Origin: Candidatus Rifleibacteriota bacterium
GTDB lineage: Bacteria > Muiribacteriota > Ozemobacteria > Ozemobacterales > Ozemobacteraceae
Direction of reading: 5' to 3'
Assembly (NCBI GenBank): GCA_015233565.1
Contig: JADFXM010000020.1
Coordinates: 1-64,000 of the forward strand
Length of the DNA stretch: 64,000 bases
Shown piece after piece: positions 26,756 through 36,502 of this stretch. The notes beneath the pieces are model-generated. The model did no database searches. It saw only the letters and a list, made by a program, of their open reading frames with translations, and had not been told where the DNA came from. How positions within the stretch are numbered: the first letter of the stretch is position 1; the number at the start of each line of letters is the position of its first letter. Position numbers and translations under genes: made by a program.

Positions 26756-28978
26756 GTGGATATTGATCTTTCCCAATACATGGGAATGTATATCGATGGT
26801 TCAAAAGAGAACCTCGATTTGATGGATAAAATGCTCCTCAACCTTGAGCAGGAACCGGCAAATGCATCGGTTGTAGGGGAAATTTTTCGTGCTGCCCATA
26901 CCCTTAAGGGAATGTCAGCCACCATGGGATTTGAAAAAGTTGCTCATCTAACCCATGAAATGGAGAACATTCTCGACAAACTCAGAAATAAGACCATGAC
27001 TGCAAATCCAGAAATTGTGGATGCACTTTTTGAAACTTTCGATGTTCTACGAGTTTTGGTTAATGACAGTATTTCTTCAACTGACTCAAATGTCGACATG
27101 GGGAAAGTTGTCAGCAGGTTACAGGAGTTGGCCTCCCCTTCGAAACCCCAGGAATCTCGCGGAGCTTCCACCCCTTCCGGTGCGGGTAAAGTTATTGAAT
27201 CAAAAGCTGTTTCACCCGAAAAATCCATTGAAAAACTTGACTTCCCCCTGAATGAATATGAAATCCAGGTTTTGCAGGAAGCAAAAAAACAATCTTTAAA
27301 TGTCAATCTTCTTGCGGTAACTCTTGTTCCTGATTGTTTATTAAAAGCTCCCCGGGCTTTCATGGTAGTTAGAAATTTAGAAGAACTTGGATGCGACGTA
27401 ATAAAATCAATTCCAGACACAAAAGATCTTGAAGCAGAAAAGTTCGATCTTTCTTTCCGCATGATTTTGGTAAGTTCCGCCAAAATGGAAGATATTAAAC
27501 AAGCGATCGAGCAAATTTCCGAAATCGAATCTGTTGAAGTAACAGCTCTGAATCTGGAAGGCCAGAAACCCACAGAATTTCAAGCAGCCAAATCTGCCAA
27601 ACCAACTCAATCTTCCCAATCTTATCAACCCGCTGCTTCGCCTGCCAGTCAGAACGTTTCAAGGCCTCAACCCCCTACCCCACAGCACCCTGAAGCGTCA
27701 CCCACGCCGCAATCAAAGCCTTTCCAAGCACCTGTTTCTCAGCCCTCGGCTGGCCCAGTCGTGGCCTCAGCGGGATTGGATAAAAAACCAGTTCCCGCAG
27801 AAAAAAGGAGTGGCCAGACTGTTCGAGTCGACATGAGACGTCTCGATGAGCTCATGAATCTGGTTGGAGAACTTGTCATCAATAGAACCAGACTTGCTGA
27901 TATCGGTGCTGCTCACAGACTTAAAGACCTGAACGAAGCTCTGACCAGAATTTCTCAAATCAGCCTTTCTTTGCAGAATGTAGTTATGCAAGTGAGAATG
28001 GTTCCTATTGAACAGGTTTTCGACCGATTCCCCAGGATGGTCCGTGACCTTTCAAAAAAACTTAACAAAAAAATCGACCTTCTTCTTGAAGGAAAAGAAA
28101 CAGAAATGGATCGTACTGTTATCGATGAAATTGGCGATCCAATGGTCCATCTTATCAGAAATTCCATCGATCATGGAATTGAATCACCGCAGGAAAGAGT
28201 GGCAAAAGGGAAATCAGACACTGGTACAATCACTTTAACCGCAAGACATGAGGGAAATCATGTGATTATTGAAGTCCGTGACGATGGAAAAGGGATCGAT
28301 CCCAAAATTATCGGACCTTCGGCAGTGAAAAAAGGGATTTTTACACAAGAACAAATTGACCGAATGTCTCCCGAAGAAATCATTAAAATTATTTTCCTTC
28401 CCGGCTTTTCAACCGCTCAAGTAGTAAGTGATATTTCCGGGCGAGGAGTTGGAATGGATGCCGTTAAAACCAAATTGGACGAATTGGGCGGCCAGCTGGA
28501 TATTGAATCCAAAGTTGGTGAAGGTTCCAGAGTCTTCATAAAACTCCCATTAACATTGGCGATCCTCCAAGCATTAATGGTCAAACTTGGAAACGAAACG
28601 TTCGCTATTCCGCTTGGTTCAGTTCAGGAAACAATGGATATTACTCCAGCGGACATAAATATTGTCCAGCACCAGGAAGTAACACTACTTCGGGGGGAGG
28701 TCCTTCCAATAATCAGATTAAGAAACCTTCTGGATGTTCCCAAATTAGCTGATGAAAAGGAAAAAGAGGAAATATCAGTCGTAGTTTGCTCTTCGGGCGA
28801 GAAGAGAGCGGGATTTATCGTTGAAGAATTACTTGGGCAACAAGAAATAGTCATCAAATCATTAGGAAATCTTTTAAACGGACTCCCTGGGCTTATGGGA
28901 GCAACTATGCGCGGAGATGGAAGCATCGCATTGATTTTGGATATCCCTGCCTTCCTGCAAACCAGATGGCAGAATTAA
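26756..28978 (+). CDS. cheA: Chemosensory histidine kinase CheA
   Basis: This 740-residue kinase has the full CheA layout. The Hpt domain has phospho-acceptor His48 in RAAHTLKGMSA. A P2-like domain (about 165-265, with FDLSFRMILVSS) follows, then a Pro/Gln-rich linker. The P3 dimerisation helices start near 360 (RRLDELMNLVGELVINRTRL). The P4 ATPase carries HLIRNSIDHGIE, DDGKGID and GRGVGMDAVK. The CheW-like P5 domain runs from about 598 to the end. It should phosphorylate a CheY- or PilG/H-type regulator encoded elsewhere. The start is GTG at 26756 (no ATG fits the family start). Its paralogue follows 106 bases downstream, and a CHASE2 cyclase lies upstream. Confidence 0.93.
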   Translation: MDIDLSQYMGMYIDGSKENLDLMDKMLLNLEQEPANASVVGEIFRAAHTLKGMSATMGFEKVAHLTHEMENILDKLRNKTMTANPEIVDALFETFDVLRVLVNDSISSTDSNVDMGKVVSRLQELASPSKPQESRGASTPSGAGKVIESKAVSPEKSIEKLDFPLNEYEIQVLQEAKKQSLNVNLLAVTLVPDCLLKAPRAFMVVRNLEELGCDVIKSIPDTKDLEAEKFDLSFRMILVSSAKMEDIKQAIEQISEIESVEVTALNLEGQKPTEFQAAKSAKPTQSSQSYQPAASPASQNVSRPQPPTPQHPEASPTPQSKPFQAPVSQPSAGPVVASAGLDKKPVPAEKRSGQTVRVDMRRLDELMNLVGELVINRTRLADIGAAHRLKDLNEALTRISQISLSLQNVVMQVRMVPIEQVFDRFPRMVRDLSKKLNKKIDLLLEGKETEMDRTVIDEIGDPMVHLIRNSIDHGIESPQERVAKGKSDTGTITLTARHEGNHVIIEVRDDGKGIDPKIIGPSAVKKGIFTQEQIDRMSPEEIIKIIFLPGFSTAQVVSDISGRGVGMDAVKTKLDELGGQLDIESKVGEGSRVFIKLPLTLAILQALMVKLGNETFAIPLGSVQETMDITPADINIVQHQEVTLLRGEVLPIIRLRNLLDVPKLADEKEKEEISVVVCSSGEKRAGFIVEELLGQQEIVIKSLGNLLNGLPGLMGATMRGDGSIALILDIPAFLQTRWQN

Positions 28979-29084
28979 CATTTTATTTTCTATGCCAATA
29001 ACAAAACAGTGGACAACACAATCTCAAAAAAAGAGCAAAAAATCCATTGTTCCTCACAGAAAATAAGTATTTCAGGAGAAAAAA

Positions 29085-30710
29085 GTGGACATTGATCTAA
29101 ACCAGTTCATGGGCGCATATATCGACGGGTCCAGAGAAAACCTCGATAATATGGACAAAATGCTTCTTGCCCTAGAACAAAACCCTCAAAACAGGGAAGC
29201 AGTTGAAGAGATTTTTCGCGCTGCCCACACTTTGAAAGGGATGTCCGCCACAATGGGTTACGAAAAAATTGCCCACTTGACTCATGAAATGGAGAACATC
29301 CTTGACCTTTTAAGAACTGGAAAAAAAGAGGTCGATTCATTTATCATCGATATTCTGTTTGAAACTTTTGACATCCTTAGAAACATTGTAAATGACAGTA
29401 TTTCAGGAAATGATTCCAATATGGACATTTCTCAGATTATACAAAAGCTTTCCAATTTAGCCTCTGGAAATAACCCTTCCCTAAATCCAGCAGCAAAAGC
29501 GCCTCAATCCACTCAGTCACAAAGAACTCCCCAAGAGTCACCTTCAGCTCCAAATTCAAATAACTTGCCACAAGGAGTAGGAGACTTTCAATTTACTGAA
29601 TACGAAATTGGAGGATTACTGGAGGCACATCACCGAGGACTTTCCACAACCTTGTTGGAAGTAAAATTAGTTCAGGATTGTCTATTAAAAGGCCCTCGGG
29701 TTTTCATGATAATCAGAGCACTTGAAGGACTACGGTGTGAGATTATCAAAGCTATTCCTGATTTAAAAGATCTTGAAAATGAAAAATTCGACCGCTCATT
29801 TAAAATGATACTTATTTGCGAACAACAAACTTCCGAAATTTCCGAAGCAATTATGGAGATTTGCGAAATTGAATCAGTACATATTGACATTTTTTCCCCG
29901 GAAAAAGTTAAAGAAGGCTCCAAAGATTCTTTTGCTTCACCTGAACCACCGCCTCCAGCTGCAATTTTACCCAAGCCTCCAGTTCCATCCACACCCACAC
30001 AAAGACCTCCCAGTACATTTCAAGGTGCTCCAAAACCACCATCATCTCAACCTTCCTTTAATGATTCTCCTTCCGGAATCCAACCTTTACGCCCGCCTCA
30101 AAGCATTCCGGTACAACAACAGCCTGCATTTCAAACTCCTCAACCTTCCAGACCGGCTCTTCAAGAGAATGTTCCACAAGAACTGGATTTAAGTAAATTT
30201 CAGCCGAAACTGGTTCAAAAATATGAAGGACTTTTTTCCGAGGTTGATGAATTCAGAGATAGAGAAGAACACAAAGAAATTGTTGAAATTTCACACCTTG
30301 TAAGCTTCAAAATGGCCGGAGAAACCTACGCCTTTGAAATATCCAAAGTGGAAGGGATTATTAATCTTCTGCCAATAACAAGGGTTCCAAAATCACCTTC
30401 CTACATAGAAGGTGTAATAAACATGCGTGGTGAAATTGTGCCAGTAATTAATCTTAGGCATCGATTAAGGTTGGAAAAAAAACAACGTGAAACAACCGAT
30501 CAGATAATTATATTGAATTTTGAAAAGGAAAAAGTAAAAGTAGGTTTTCTTGTTGACGCGGTTTATGAAGTAATTCGACTTCCGGTTAATGCAATCGAAG
30601 AGCCCTCAAGAGTGTCTGATGATGTTGAAATAGAGTATTTAACCGGTGTGGGGAAAATCCACGGAAAAATCATTATCCTTCTAAACGCCCAAAAAATAGT
30701 GTTCGGGTAA
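29085..30710 (+). CDS. Kinase-less CheA paralogue: Hpt-P2-CheW protein
   Basis: This 541-residue protein repeats the first part of the CheA next door. An Hpt domain with His48 in RAAHTLKGMSA is almost identical. A P2-like region follows (about 165-265, GDFQFTEYEI then CLLKGPRVFMIIR). After a long Pro/Gln-rich linker comes a CheW domain (about 402-541). The P3 dimerisation and P4 ATPase domains are missing, so it cannot phosphorylate itself. It may carry phosphate received from CheA, act as a sink, or couple CheA to a receptor array through its CheW end. The GTG start has AGGAG six bases upstream and the same VDIDL opening as CheA, which supports duplication followed by loss of the kinase core. 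Confidence 0.85.
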   Translation: MDIDLNQFMGAYIDGSRENLDNMDKMLLALEQNPQNREAVEEIFRAAHTLKGMSATMGYEKIAHLTHEMENILDLLRTGKKEVDSFIIDILFETFDILRNIVNDSISGNDSNMDISQIIQKLSNLASGNNPSLNPAAKAPQSTQSQRTPQESPSAPNSNNLPQGVGDFQFTEYEIGGLLEAHHRGLSTTLLEVKLVQDCLLKGPRVFMIIRALEGLRCEIIKAIPDLKDLENEKFDRSFKMILICEQQTSEISEAIMEICEIESVHIDIFSPEKVKEGSKDSFASPEPPPPAAILPKPPVPSTPTQRPPSTFQGAPKPPSSQPSFNDSPSGIQPLRPPQSIPVQQQPAFQTPQPSRPALQENVPQELDLSKFQPKLVQKYEGLFSEVDEFRDREEHKEIVEISHLVSFKMAGETYAFEISKVEGIINLLPITRVPKSPSYIEGVINMRGEIVPVINLRHRLRLEKKQRETTDQIIILNFEKEKVKVGFLVDAVYEVIRLPVNAIEEPSRVSDDVEIEYLTGVGKIHGKIIILLNAQKIVFG

Positions 30711-30812
30711 TAAACAGCGTGGTTCCGTTTCCCTTTGAACAAACCAAAAATGGAAATTCCAGAGTAAAAAGCTTTCTTCTACTTGGCGGATTTGGTCTGC
30801 AGTCAAAGCATC

Positions 30813-32045
30813 CTATTGACTAAAATTATGATTTCCATGGTTTCCTAAAATTCGATGTGCAGAATTTCTTACCATGTCGTTTGGATCTTCCAGGCATGGT
30901 TGGGCTATTTCCTTCAAATTTTGAGGTTTAATCTTTCCAAGAGCTTCAAGAGCATTTAATCTATTAAACCATTCGATGTCTTTCAAAAATGGAATCAAGT
31001 GGGGAACGGCTTTTACATTTCCAAGATCACCGATAGCATCCAATGAAAAGAAAAGGGTAGATCGATCTAACAATGTTTTTATCAGCGGATCCACAAGTTT
31101 TTCATTCTTGATTTGCCCAAAAACTTTGATTAAACCAATCTTTTGATAATGGTCATCAGTCACAATTTCTTTTATAAGGCAATCCAGATCAAAGTGGCCA
31201 ATTTTGGAGAGACTTTCTATTGCTGCGGTCCTGATCTGAATTGTAGAATCAGAAAGAGCTCTAATAAGTGGTGGAATAGCTGAAGACAAGCGGCATTGCC
31301 CAAGCGCGTCAACCGCTCTTTTTCGAAGAAACCACTCCTTGTGTTTGACAACTTCCGCTAAAGCTTTTACAGAATTTTCGTCTCCTAAGCTTCCCAAACC
31401 GGCAATTGCAAAGATTCCTAAAATTTCAGGTTCCTCTTTAATTGCTTTGGTGTAAATTGGTAAAGCCTCTTTAAGTTTAGTTTCCGAAAGAAATTTCAAT
31501 ATCCAGATCTGCCTGACAATCGGATACTTAGGAAAATTCAAAATAAATTCAGCTCCAAATTGTTCGGATAGCGGGAGAAGATACCGAATTGCCGCTGACA
31601 ATTGAACTTCGTCATTTGTAGAAAGGAAAAAATCTTTGAGCCCACGAACTGCTTCAGAGCTTTTTCTTAAAGCAAGAGCCTTTACGGCTGCTAAAACAAT
31701 TTGGGTTTTGGAATTGGAAAGCGCCTTGACCAAAAATTTGTCAGCAGCTTCAAGATTAATTTCAGAAGCAAAAGTGGAAGCCCAAACAAATCGTGAAGGG
31801 GAACTTGCATCTTCAAGAATAGGTATCAAAAAATCCGGAATCAACTCTTTGAGATATTTCCTGAAAAGATTACCTAAGATTGGAGTCATTAAAGAAGAGT
31901 TTTCATCAAATGATGCGAGCAAAATAGGAAAATATTTGTTTGGTGAATTCTTTACTTCTTTCGCCAATTGCGGCAAATTTTCCTCGGGCTCTTTCTCGGT
32001 TTTCTCTATTAACTCCGAAAAATTCATTTCTGAATTTTCAATCAT
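30813..32045 (-). CDS. HEAT-repeat protein
   Basis: This 410-residue protein is built from HEAT/PBS-lyase-like helical repeats. Typical units are AVDALGQCRLSSAIPPLIRAL, AAIESLSKIG, SLDAIGDLGNVKAVPHLIPF, and NALEALGKIKPQ, each about 31 residues, covering roughly 80-400. The Asn/Glu-rich N terminus (MIENSEMNFSELIEKTEKEPEEN) is probably disordered. HEAT arrays mediate protein-protein contacts, and no catalytic residues are visible. The gene converges on the CheA-paralogue gene. A larger HEAT array fused to a PilT motor occurs at 60201-63011. A scaffold role in pilus or chemosensory signalling is a possible reading, not shown. ATG 32045 has AGGAG about 12 bases upstream, and a second ATG at 32027 is possible. 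Confidence 0.8.
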   Translation of the reverse strand: MIENSEMNFSELIEKTEKEPEENLPQLAKEVKNSPNKYFPILLASFDENSSLMTPILGNLFRKYLKELIPDFLIPILEDASSPSRFVWASTFASEINLEAADKFLVKALSNSKTQIVLAAVKALALRKSSEAVRGLKDFFLSTNDEVQLSAAIRYLLPLSEQFGAEFILNFPKYPIVRQIWILKFLSETKLKEALPIYTKAIKEEPEILGIFAIAGLGSLGDENSVKALAEVVKHKEWFLRKRAVDALGQCRLSSAIPPLIRALSDSTIQIRTAAIESLSKIGHFDLDCLIKEIVTDDHYQKIGLIKVFGQIKNEKLVDPLIKTLLDRSTLFFSLDAIGDLGNVKAVPHLIPFLKDIEWFNRLNALEALGKIKPQNLKEIAQPCLEDPNDMVRNSAHRILGNHGNHNFSQ

Positions 32046-32138
32046 GAATTCTTTTTTCTCCTATTTCATGGCCCAGTTTGCTTAATTTCATACTTTTAAA
32101 TTCGGCAATCAATCAACATTCGATTTATTAGCTTATAA

Positions 32139-32543
32139 TTAATTTGTTGGACCGACAGGTGATTCAAACTTTTCGACAATCAGGTTTTCTGAACCAATTT
32201 TTTCTGATCCTTGAAAAAACTCAAAAGTATAAGTACCAGGAACAGGAAAAACAAAACTGTTCAAAACAATCATCGAACGAACTACCAATCCTGGTTGACC
32301 ACGAATTTCAGCTGTTGGTCTAACCTGGGGAAGATTCCCACCTTTAGGTGGAACAATATTCAGGCCAATCAGAAATTTTCCATTGAAATCTTCCCATTCG
32401 ACAAATAAGCAAAATTTAGGAAAAAGGATGGGAAAATCCTGTACAAAAATTTTTGATCCAAGAATTCCCATTAGGCTTACTCTACCACCGATTTCTTGGC
32501 GAATATCTTCACAAAACAATACATTTTTATATTTTATTTCCAT
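32139..32543 (-). CDS. DUF6941-like conserved protein
   Basis: This protein of about 134 residues has the opening CEDIRQEIGGRVSLMGILG, which I associate with the DUF6941 family of unknown function. The rest is a beta-rich domain (CLFVEWEDFNGKFLIGLNIVPP, then FVFPVPGTYTFEFF) resembling an Ig-like or jelly-roll fold. ATG at 32541-32543 is chosen, and an in-frame GTG at 32549 is an alternative two codons upstream. It lies between a HEAT-repeat gene and ruvX on the same strand. No signal peptide is visible, so it is presumably cytosolic. No function is claimed. Confidence 0.65.
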   Translation of the reverse strand: MEIKYKNVLFCEDIRQEIGGRVSLMGILGSKIFVQDFPILFPKFCLFVEWEDFNGKFLIGLNIVPPKGGNLPQVRPTAEIRGQPGLVVRSMIVLNSFVFPVPGTYTFEFFQGSEKIGSENLIVEKFESPVGPTN

Positions 32544-32567
32544 ATTCACTTTTTTTTGCTTTTAAAC

Positions 32568-33020
32568 CTACCCTTCGTCGATTTGGTTTGTTGGTTTAGA
32601 GGAATTTTCTCGGTCAAACCTGCGTCTTTCAATAAACGTCCGAAGAATTAAAGAAGCTGCAACAGCATCCCTGATTTCTTTTCTTTTCTCCCGACGCATC
32701 CCACTTTCAATAAGGCTTGATTCAGCTATCTTAGTTGTCAATCTTTCGTCCATTTCATGGATTGGAACCTTTATTAATGGCTTCAACTTTGTAATAAAAT
32801 CTCTGACCTCTGAACATGCATCTCTTTCCTGACCATCCATTGATAAGGGGAGCCCGATTACTACTCCGTCAACCTCTTCATCTTCCACCAATTTTTTTAT
32901 CTTTTCAAAAGTTTTTCCATCCACTGGAATAACTGAATGGGGGCTGGAAACCATCTCAAGACGATCACAAGAAGCAACTCCTACACGTTTCTTCCCCACA
33001 TCAATGCCAATAAATTTCAT
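32568..33020 (-). CDS. ruvX: Putative Holliday junction resolvase / pre-16S rRNA nuclease RuvX
   Basis: This 150-residue YqgF-family protein has the RNase H-like fold. It carries GIDVGKKRVG with Asp7 at the first active-site position, VVIGLPLSMDGQE, an internal acidic strand HEMDERLTT, and the terminal DAVAASLIL. It is annotated as a Holliday junction resolvase in many genomes, while in Escherichia coli the family member matures the 16S rRNA 5' end, so the exact role here is open. RBS GGGAG precedes the ATG. It lies downstream of alaS on the same strand, a neighbourhood common in bacteria (alaS-ruvX). Confidence 0.9.
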   Translation of the reverse strand: MKFIGIDVGKKRVGVASCDRLEMVSSPHSVIPVDGKTFEKIKKLVEDEEVDGVVIGLPLSMDGQERDACSEVRDFITKLKPLIKVPIHEMDERLTTKIAESSLIESGMRREKRKEIRDAVAASLILRTFIERRRFDRENSSKPTNQIDEG

Positions 33021-33191
33021 AAAAGCTCCCTCTTAATCTATAATGGAACCAAGTACCAAGCCACAATATTTCTTTGACTACCAAGTAAATTTTTTCATTA
33101 ATAAATTTTTTAACTCTGAAATCATTTATTGTAAAATAGCGATTAGTAGACACTGAAGCAAACTCACTGGAAAAACCTCCCGCTTCAATTG

Positions 33192-35777
33192 CTATTGCAC
33201 CAAATCTTCAACCAGTTTTTTTGCAAAGACTAATGCTTCGTCTATTTTCGTTGGATCTTTGGCTCCGGCACTCGCAATTTCTGGTTTTCCACCTCCACCG
33301 CCACCGGCAATTTTTGCGATCTGTTTTATCATTGCTCCTGCATTAAAGCCTTTTTCAACCAAATCCTTTGAAACTTTTACAACAAAGGAGGCTTTTTCTC
33401 CTCCACCAGCAAGCACAGCCAAAGTTTTCGGATGATTTCCAACCAGCTCATCTGATAGTGATTTCATTTCATCAACTGTTATGCCGTCATTCCTGGAAAT
33501 AAAGGCTGTAATTTCTTTGATTTTTATCCCTGAAGATTTGGATTTTTGGGCTGTCTCGACCAGCTCACGTTTCTTCATCGCGTCCATTTCATGCTTCAAT
33601 TCCTTGAGTTCAGAAACCAATTTTTCTGCTTTTTCAAGGTAATTTTTGGAATTACAGTCTATAATATGCGATAGTTTTTCAACGTTTCCTCTCAAATCAA
33701 GAAAACTAGCATACGCATTGGCCCCGGTTAATGCCTCAATTCTTCTGACTCCTGAAGCAATCGAAGATTCGGAAACAAGTGTAAACAGACCCACTTCAGA
33801 AGAATTCTTCAAATGTGTTCCACCGCAAAGTTCTTTGGAATAGTCTCCAATTGATACCATCCTGACAACATCTCCGTATTTTTCTCCGAAAAGCGCCATG
33901 GCACCATTATCAACTGCTTTTTGAAAAGAGGTTGCAATTATCTCCACAGGAAGATTCGCAAGAATATTTTTATTTATTTCTTTTTCAATCTCAACCATCG
34001 TTTCAGGAGTAATGGCTTCGTAATGGGTAAAATCAAATCTCAGATGATCAGGAGAAACCAGTGAACCTGCCTGTTTAACATGCTCTCCAAGTTTGTTTTG
34101 AAGCGCTTTGTGCAATAAATGGGTTGCAGTATGGTTGCGCATAATGGCACGTCGATTTTCAAAATCAATTGAAAATTTCCCATTTTCCCCTTTTTTGAGT
34201 CTTCCTTCTATAAAGGCTCCTTTGTGAACCACCACAGAATCCACTTTTTCGGTCGCTTTGACTTGGAAAACACCATTGGATCCAATTATTTTTCCAGTGT
34301 CGCCGATTTGTCCCCCAGAAGTCGCATAAAAGGGAGTTTTATCAGAAATAATAAAAACTTCATCTTTACTTTTTTCAATCACATCGAGAATTACTGCTGG
34401 AATTTCAAATTTTTCGTAACCGACGAATTCGGTTGAAGGATAATCTCCAGGATTAACAGCCGTCGAGGAGGCAAATGCACTGACAACATTCGCTCTTCCT
34501 CTTTCCCGTTGTTTCTCAAGCTCAGCATTAAAGGCAACTTCATCTACTTCAATATTCTCCTCCCGGCAAATTTCACGGGTCAAATCAAGAGGAAAACCGT
34601 AAGTATCGTGAAGTAAAAAGGCTTTTGAACCTTCGAGCATTGGTGTTCCCTTATTTTTAAGAGTACCAAGAAATCCGGAAAGAATTTCTGAACCAGTTTT
34701 CAGAGTCAGAAGGAATCGTTCTTCCTCAGCACTTACAACTTTTTGGATGTGATCAAGGCTCTTCTTAACCTCTGGATAGGCATCCATCGTTTGAGTAATT
34801 GTCGGGATCAATTGATGCAGGAAAGGTTTTTCCTGGCCCAAGTAACTGTAACCAAACCGGGAGGCTCTGCGCAGAATTTTTCTAAGGACATAACTTCTTC
34901 CTTCGTTACCCGGCATTGCACCGTCGGCAATGGCAAATGAAAGCGCCCTTGAATGGTCGGCTACAACCTTAAGTGCAATTTTAACCTTACCGCCTTCACT
35001 ATATTTCCGACTGGTCAACTCTTCCGCTTTGCTGATTATTCCTGCAAAAAGATCATTCTCGAAGTTATCTTTTTTTCCTTGTACAATTGCAGAAAGTCTA
35101 TCCAGACCCATTCCCGTATCGATGTTCTTTTTTTCAAGTGGAGTTAGAGTTCCGTCTTCAGCGCGATTATACTGTGTAAATACAAGATTCCAGAATTCCA
35201 GATATCTTGGACAATCGCACCCTACTCCGCAATCTGGTTTCCCGCATGACAATGCTTCGCCCTGGTCAATATATATTTCGGAACATGGACCAGATGGTCC
35301 CACTCCGATAGTCCAGAAGTTGTCTTTGTCTCCCAGCTTTACTATTCTTTCCGCTGGCACACCGATCTTCTTTTTCCAGATTTCTCCGGCTTCATCATCG
35401 CTTTTATGAATTGAAATGTGCAATAAGTCTTTTGGAAGATTCAATTCTTTTGTGATAAATTCCCAGGCCCAGGCAATCGCTTCTTCCTTAAAATAATCAC
35501 CAAAACTGAAATTTCCCAGCATTTCGAAAAAAGTGTTGTGGCGTGCAGTGTAGCCAACATTTTCTATGTCAGTCGTTCGAAAGCATTTTTGACAAGTAGC
35601 AGCCCTTTTAATGTCCGTTTTTTGCCCAAGAAAATAGGGCTTGAAAGGAGCCATTCCGGCACTTATGAAAAGCAAGGTCGGGTCTTCCCTGGGGATCAAG
35701 GAAAAAGAGTCTTTTATTACGTGTGATTGTCTGCCAAAAAAATCTAGAAATTTTTTTCGAATTTCGTTGGTCTTCAT
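33192..35777 (-). CDS. alaS: Alanyl-tRNA synthetase
   Basis: This enzyme of about 861 residues charges tRNA-Ala. It shows the class II catalytic domain (FFGRQSH, TLLFISAGMAPFKPYFLG, MLGNFSFGDYF), the editing-domain zinc ligands HTATHLL and CGGTH, and a C-terminal oligomerisation/C-Ala region with GGGGKPEIASAGAK. The preferred ATG (35777) has GGGAG five bases upstream and gives the family-like start MKTNEIRKKF. An upstream in-frame ATG at 35787-35789 overlaps the stop of the pseudopilin gene by one base and would add only MGVR. It is co-directional with two pseudopilin genes upstream, so translation may be coupled. Length and motifs are complete. Confidence 0.95.
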   Translation of the reverse strand: MKTNEIRKKFLDFFGRQSHVIKDSFSLIPREDPTLLFISAGMAPFKPYFLGQKTDIKRAATCQKCFRTTDIENVGYTARHNTFFEMLGNFSFGDYFKEEAIAWAWEFITKELNLPKDLLHISIHKSDDEAGEIWKKKIGVPAERIVKLGDKDNFWTIGVGPSGPCSEIYIDQGEALSCGKPDCGVGCDCPRYLEFWNLVFTQYNRAEDGTLTPLEKKNIDTGMGLDRLSAIVQGKKDNFENDLFAGIISKAEELTSRKYSEGGKVKIALKVVADHSRALSFAIADGAMPGNEGRSYVLRKILRRASRFGYSYLGQEKPFLHQLIPTITQTMDAYPEVKKSLDHIQKVVSAEEERFLLTLKTGSEILSGFLGTLKNKGTPMLEGSKAFLLHDTYGFPLDLTREICREENIEVDEVAFNAELEKQRERGRANVVSAFASSTAVNPGDYPSTEFVGYEKFEIPAVILDVIEKSKDEVFIISDKTPFYATSGGQIGDTGKIIGSNGVFQVKATEKVDSVVVHKGAFIEGRLKKGENGKFSIDFENRRAIMRNHTATHLLHKALQNKLGEHVKQAGSLVSPDHLRFDFTHYEAITPETMVEIEKEINKNILANLPVEIIATSFQKAVDNGAMALFGEKYGDVVRMVSIGDYSKELCGGTHLKNSSEVGLFTLVSESSIASGVRRIEALTGANAYASFLDLRGNVEKLSHIIDCNSKNYLEKAEKLVSELKELKHEMDAMKKRELVETAQKSKSSGIKIKEITAFISRNDGITVDEMKSLSDELVGNHPKTLAVLAGGGEKASFVVKVSKDLVEKGFNAGAMIKQIAKIAGGGGGGKPEIASAGAKDPTKIDEALVFAKKLVEDLVQ

Positions 35778-35788
35778 TCTAACTCCCA

Positions 35789-36502
35789 TTACTGGTCATT
35801 TTTTAAACTTAATACTCTCGGATAAATTCTGGTAGTAAAAGTGCGATTCTTAATAGGTTTTCCGGATGAATCCAACATTTCAATCATGTCAAGTTGGACT
35901 TCAATCCCTCTGACTTTTGATAAATCATTCAAACCTTTTGGAGCATCATTTGTGGGATGGTAATAATGCGGTCGAAGGTAATTTCTGTATACGTCGACCG
36001 ATTCATTTTCTTCACGATTGCGAAAAATGACTCCATCCGTTCCCCAGACTTTTAAAAAGTTCATTTGTTTGGTAATAAGGGCCCTCTTCGCCTGCCCTTT
36101 TTCCTGTCTGTATATGATTTTGGACATTCCTTTTGTTTCCTGGTAATCACGTGGGCCTTCATAGGAATAAATCACCGTCGTGAATTCTTCACCCTTCCCG
36201 GAGCGGTCGGGAACTTCAAGTTCCATTGAAAAAAACAAACCGCTCTCTTTATCAAAGAGATTCTGTTTGAACACTGTATCCAAAACTTTCAGTTTGGTCA
36301 TTTCCCGTAAATCTCTTTCGATAAGTGCGAGAAAATATCTTGCTTCATGAAGGGTATCAAGCGATTGTTTCTGTCTTTCCAAACTCTGGAAAGTTCTTTG
36401 AATAAGCATGTATGAAACTATAATTATTATTCCTGCAAGGAGAAGCGATATCAAAACTTCCACTAAAGTAAAAGCTACTCGATTGCAACTTCTGTTCTTC
36501 AT
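35789..36502 (-). CDS. Minor pseudopilin, GspJ/PilW-like
   Basis: This 237-residue protein carries a prepilin signal in which the leader ends NRVA and the mature protein starts FTLVEVLISLLLAG, with Glu at position 5. The cut would follow Ala, as in the GspG-like protein at 8858. The long C-terminal domain with VIYSYEGP, a beta-rich middle and FTTRIYPRVL at the end resembles GspJ/PilW minor pseudopilins, which cap the pseudopilus tip. The gene overlaps the stop of the next upstream gene by four bases (ATGA) and overlaps alaS by at most one base. It may be the tip complex of the same system as the pseudopilins at 8.9-9.7 kb. Confidence 0.8.
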   Translation of the reverse strand: MKNRSCNRVAFTLVEVLISLLLAGIIIIVSYMLIQRTFQSLERQKQSLDTLHEARYFLALIERDLREMTKLKVLDTVFKQNLFDKESGLFFSMELEVPDRSGKGEEFTTVIYSYEGPRDYQETKGMSKIIYRQEKGQAKRALITKQMNFLKVWGTDGVIFRNREENESVDVYRNYLRPHYYHPTNDAPKGLNDLSKVRGIEVQLDMIEMLDSSGKPIKNRTFTTRIYPRVLSLKNDQ

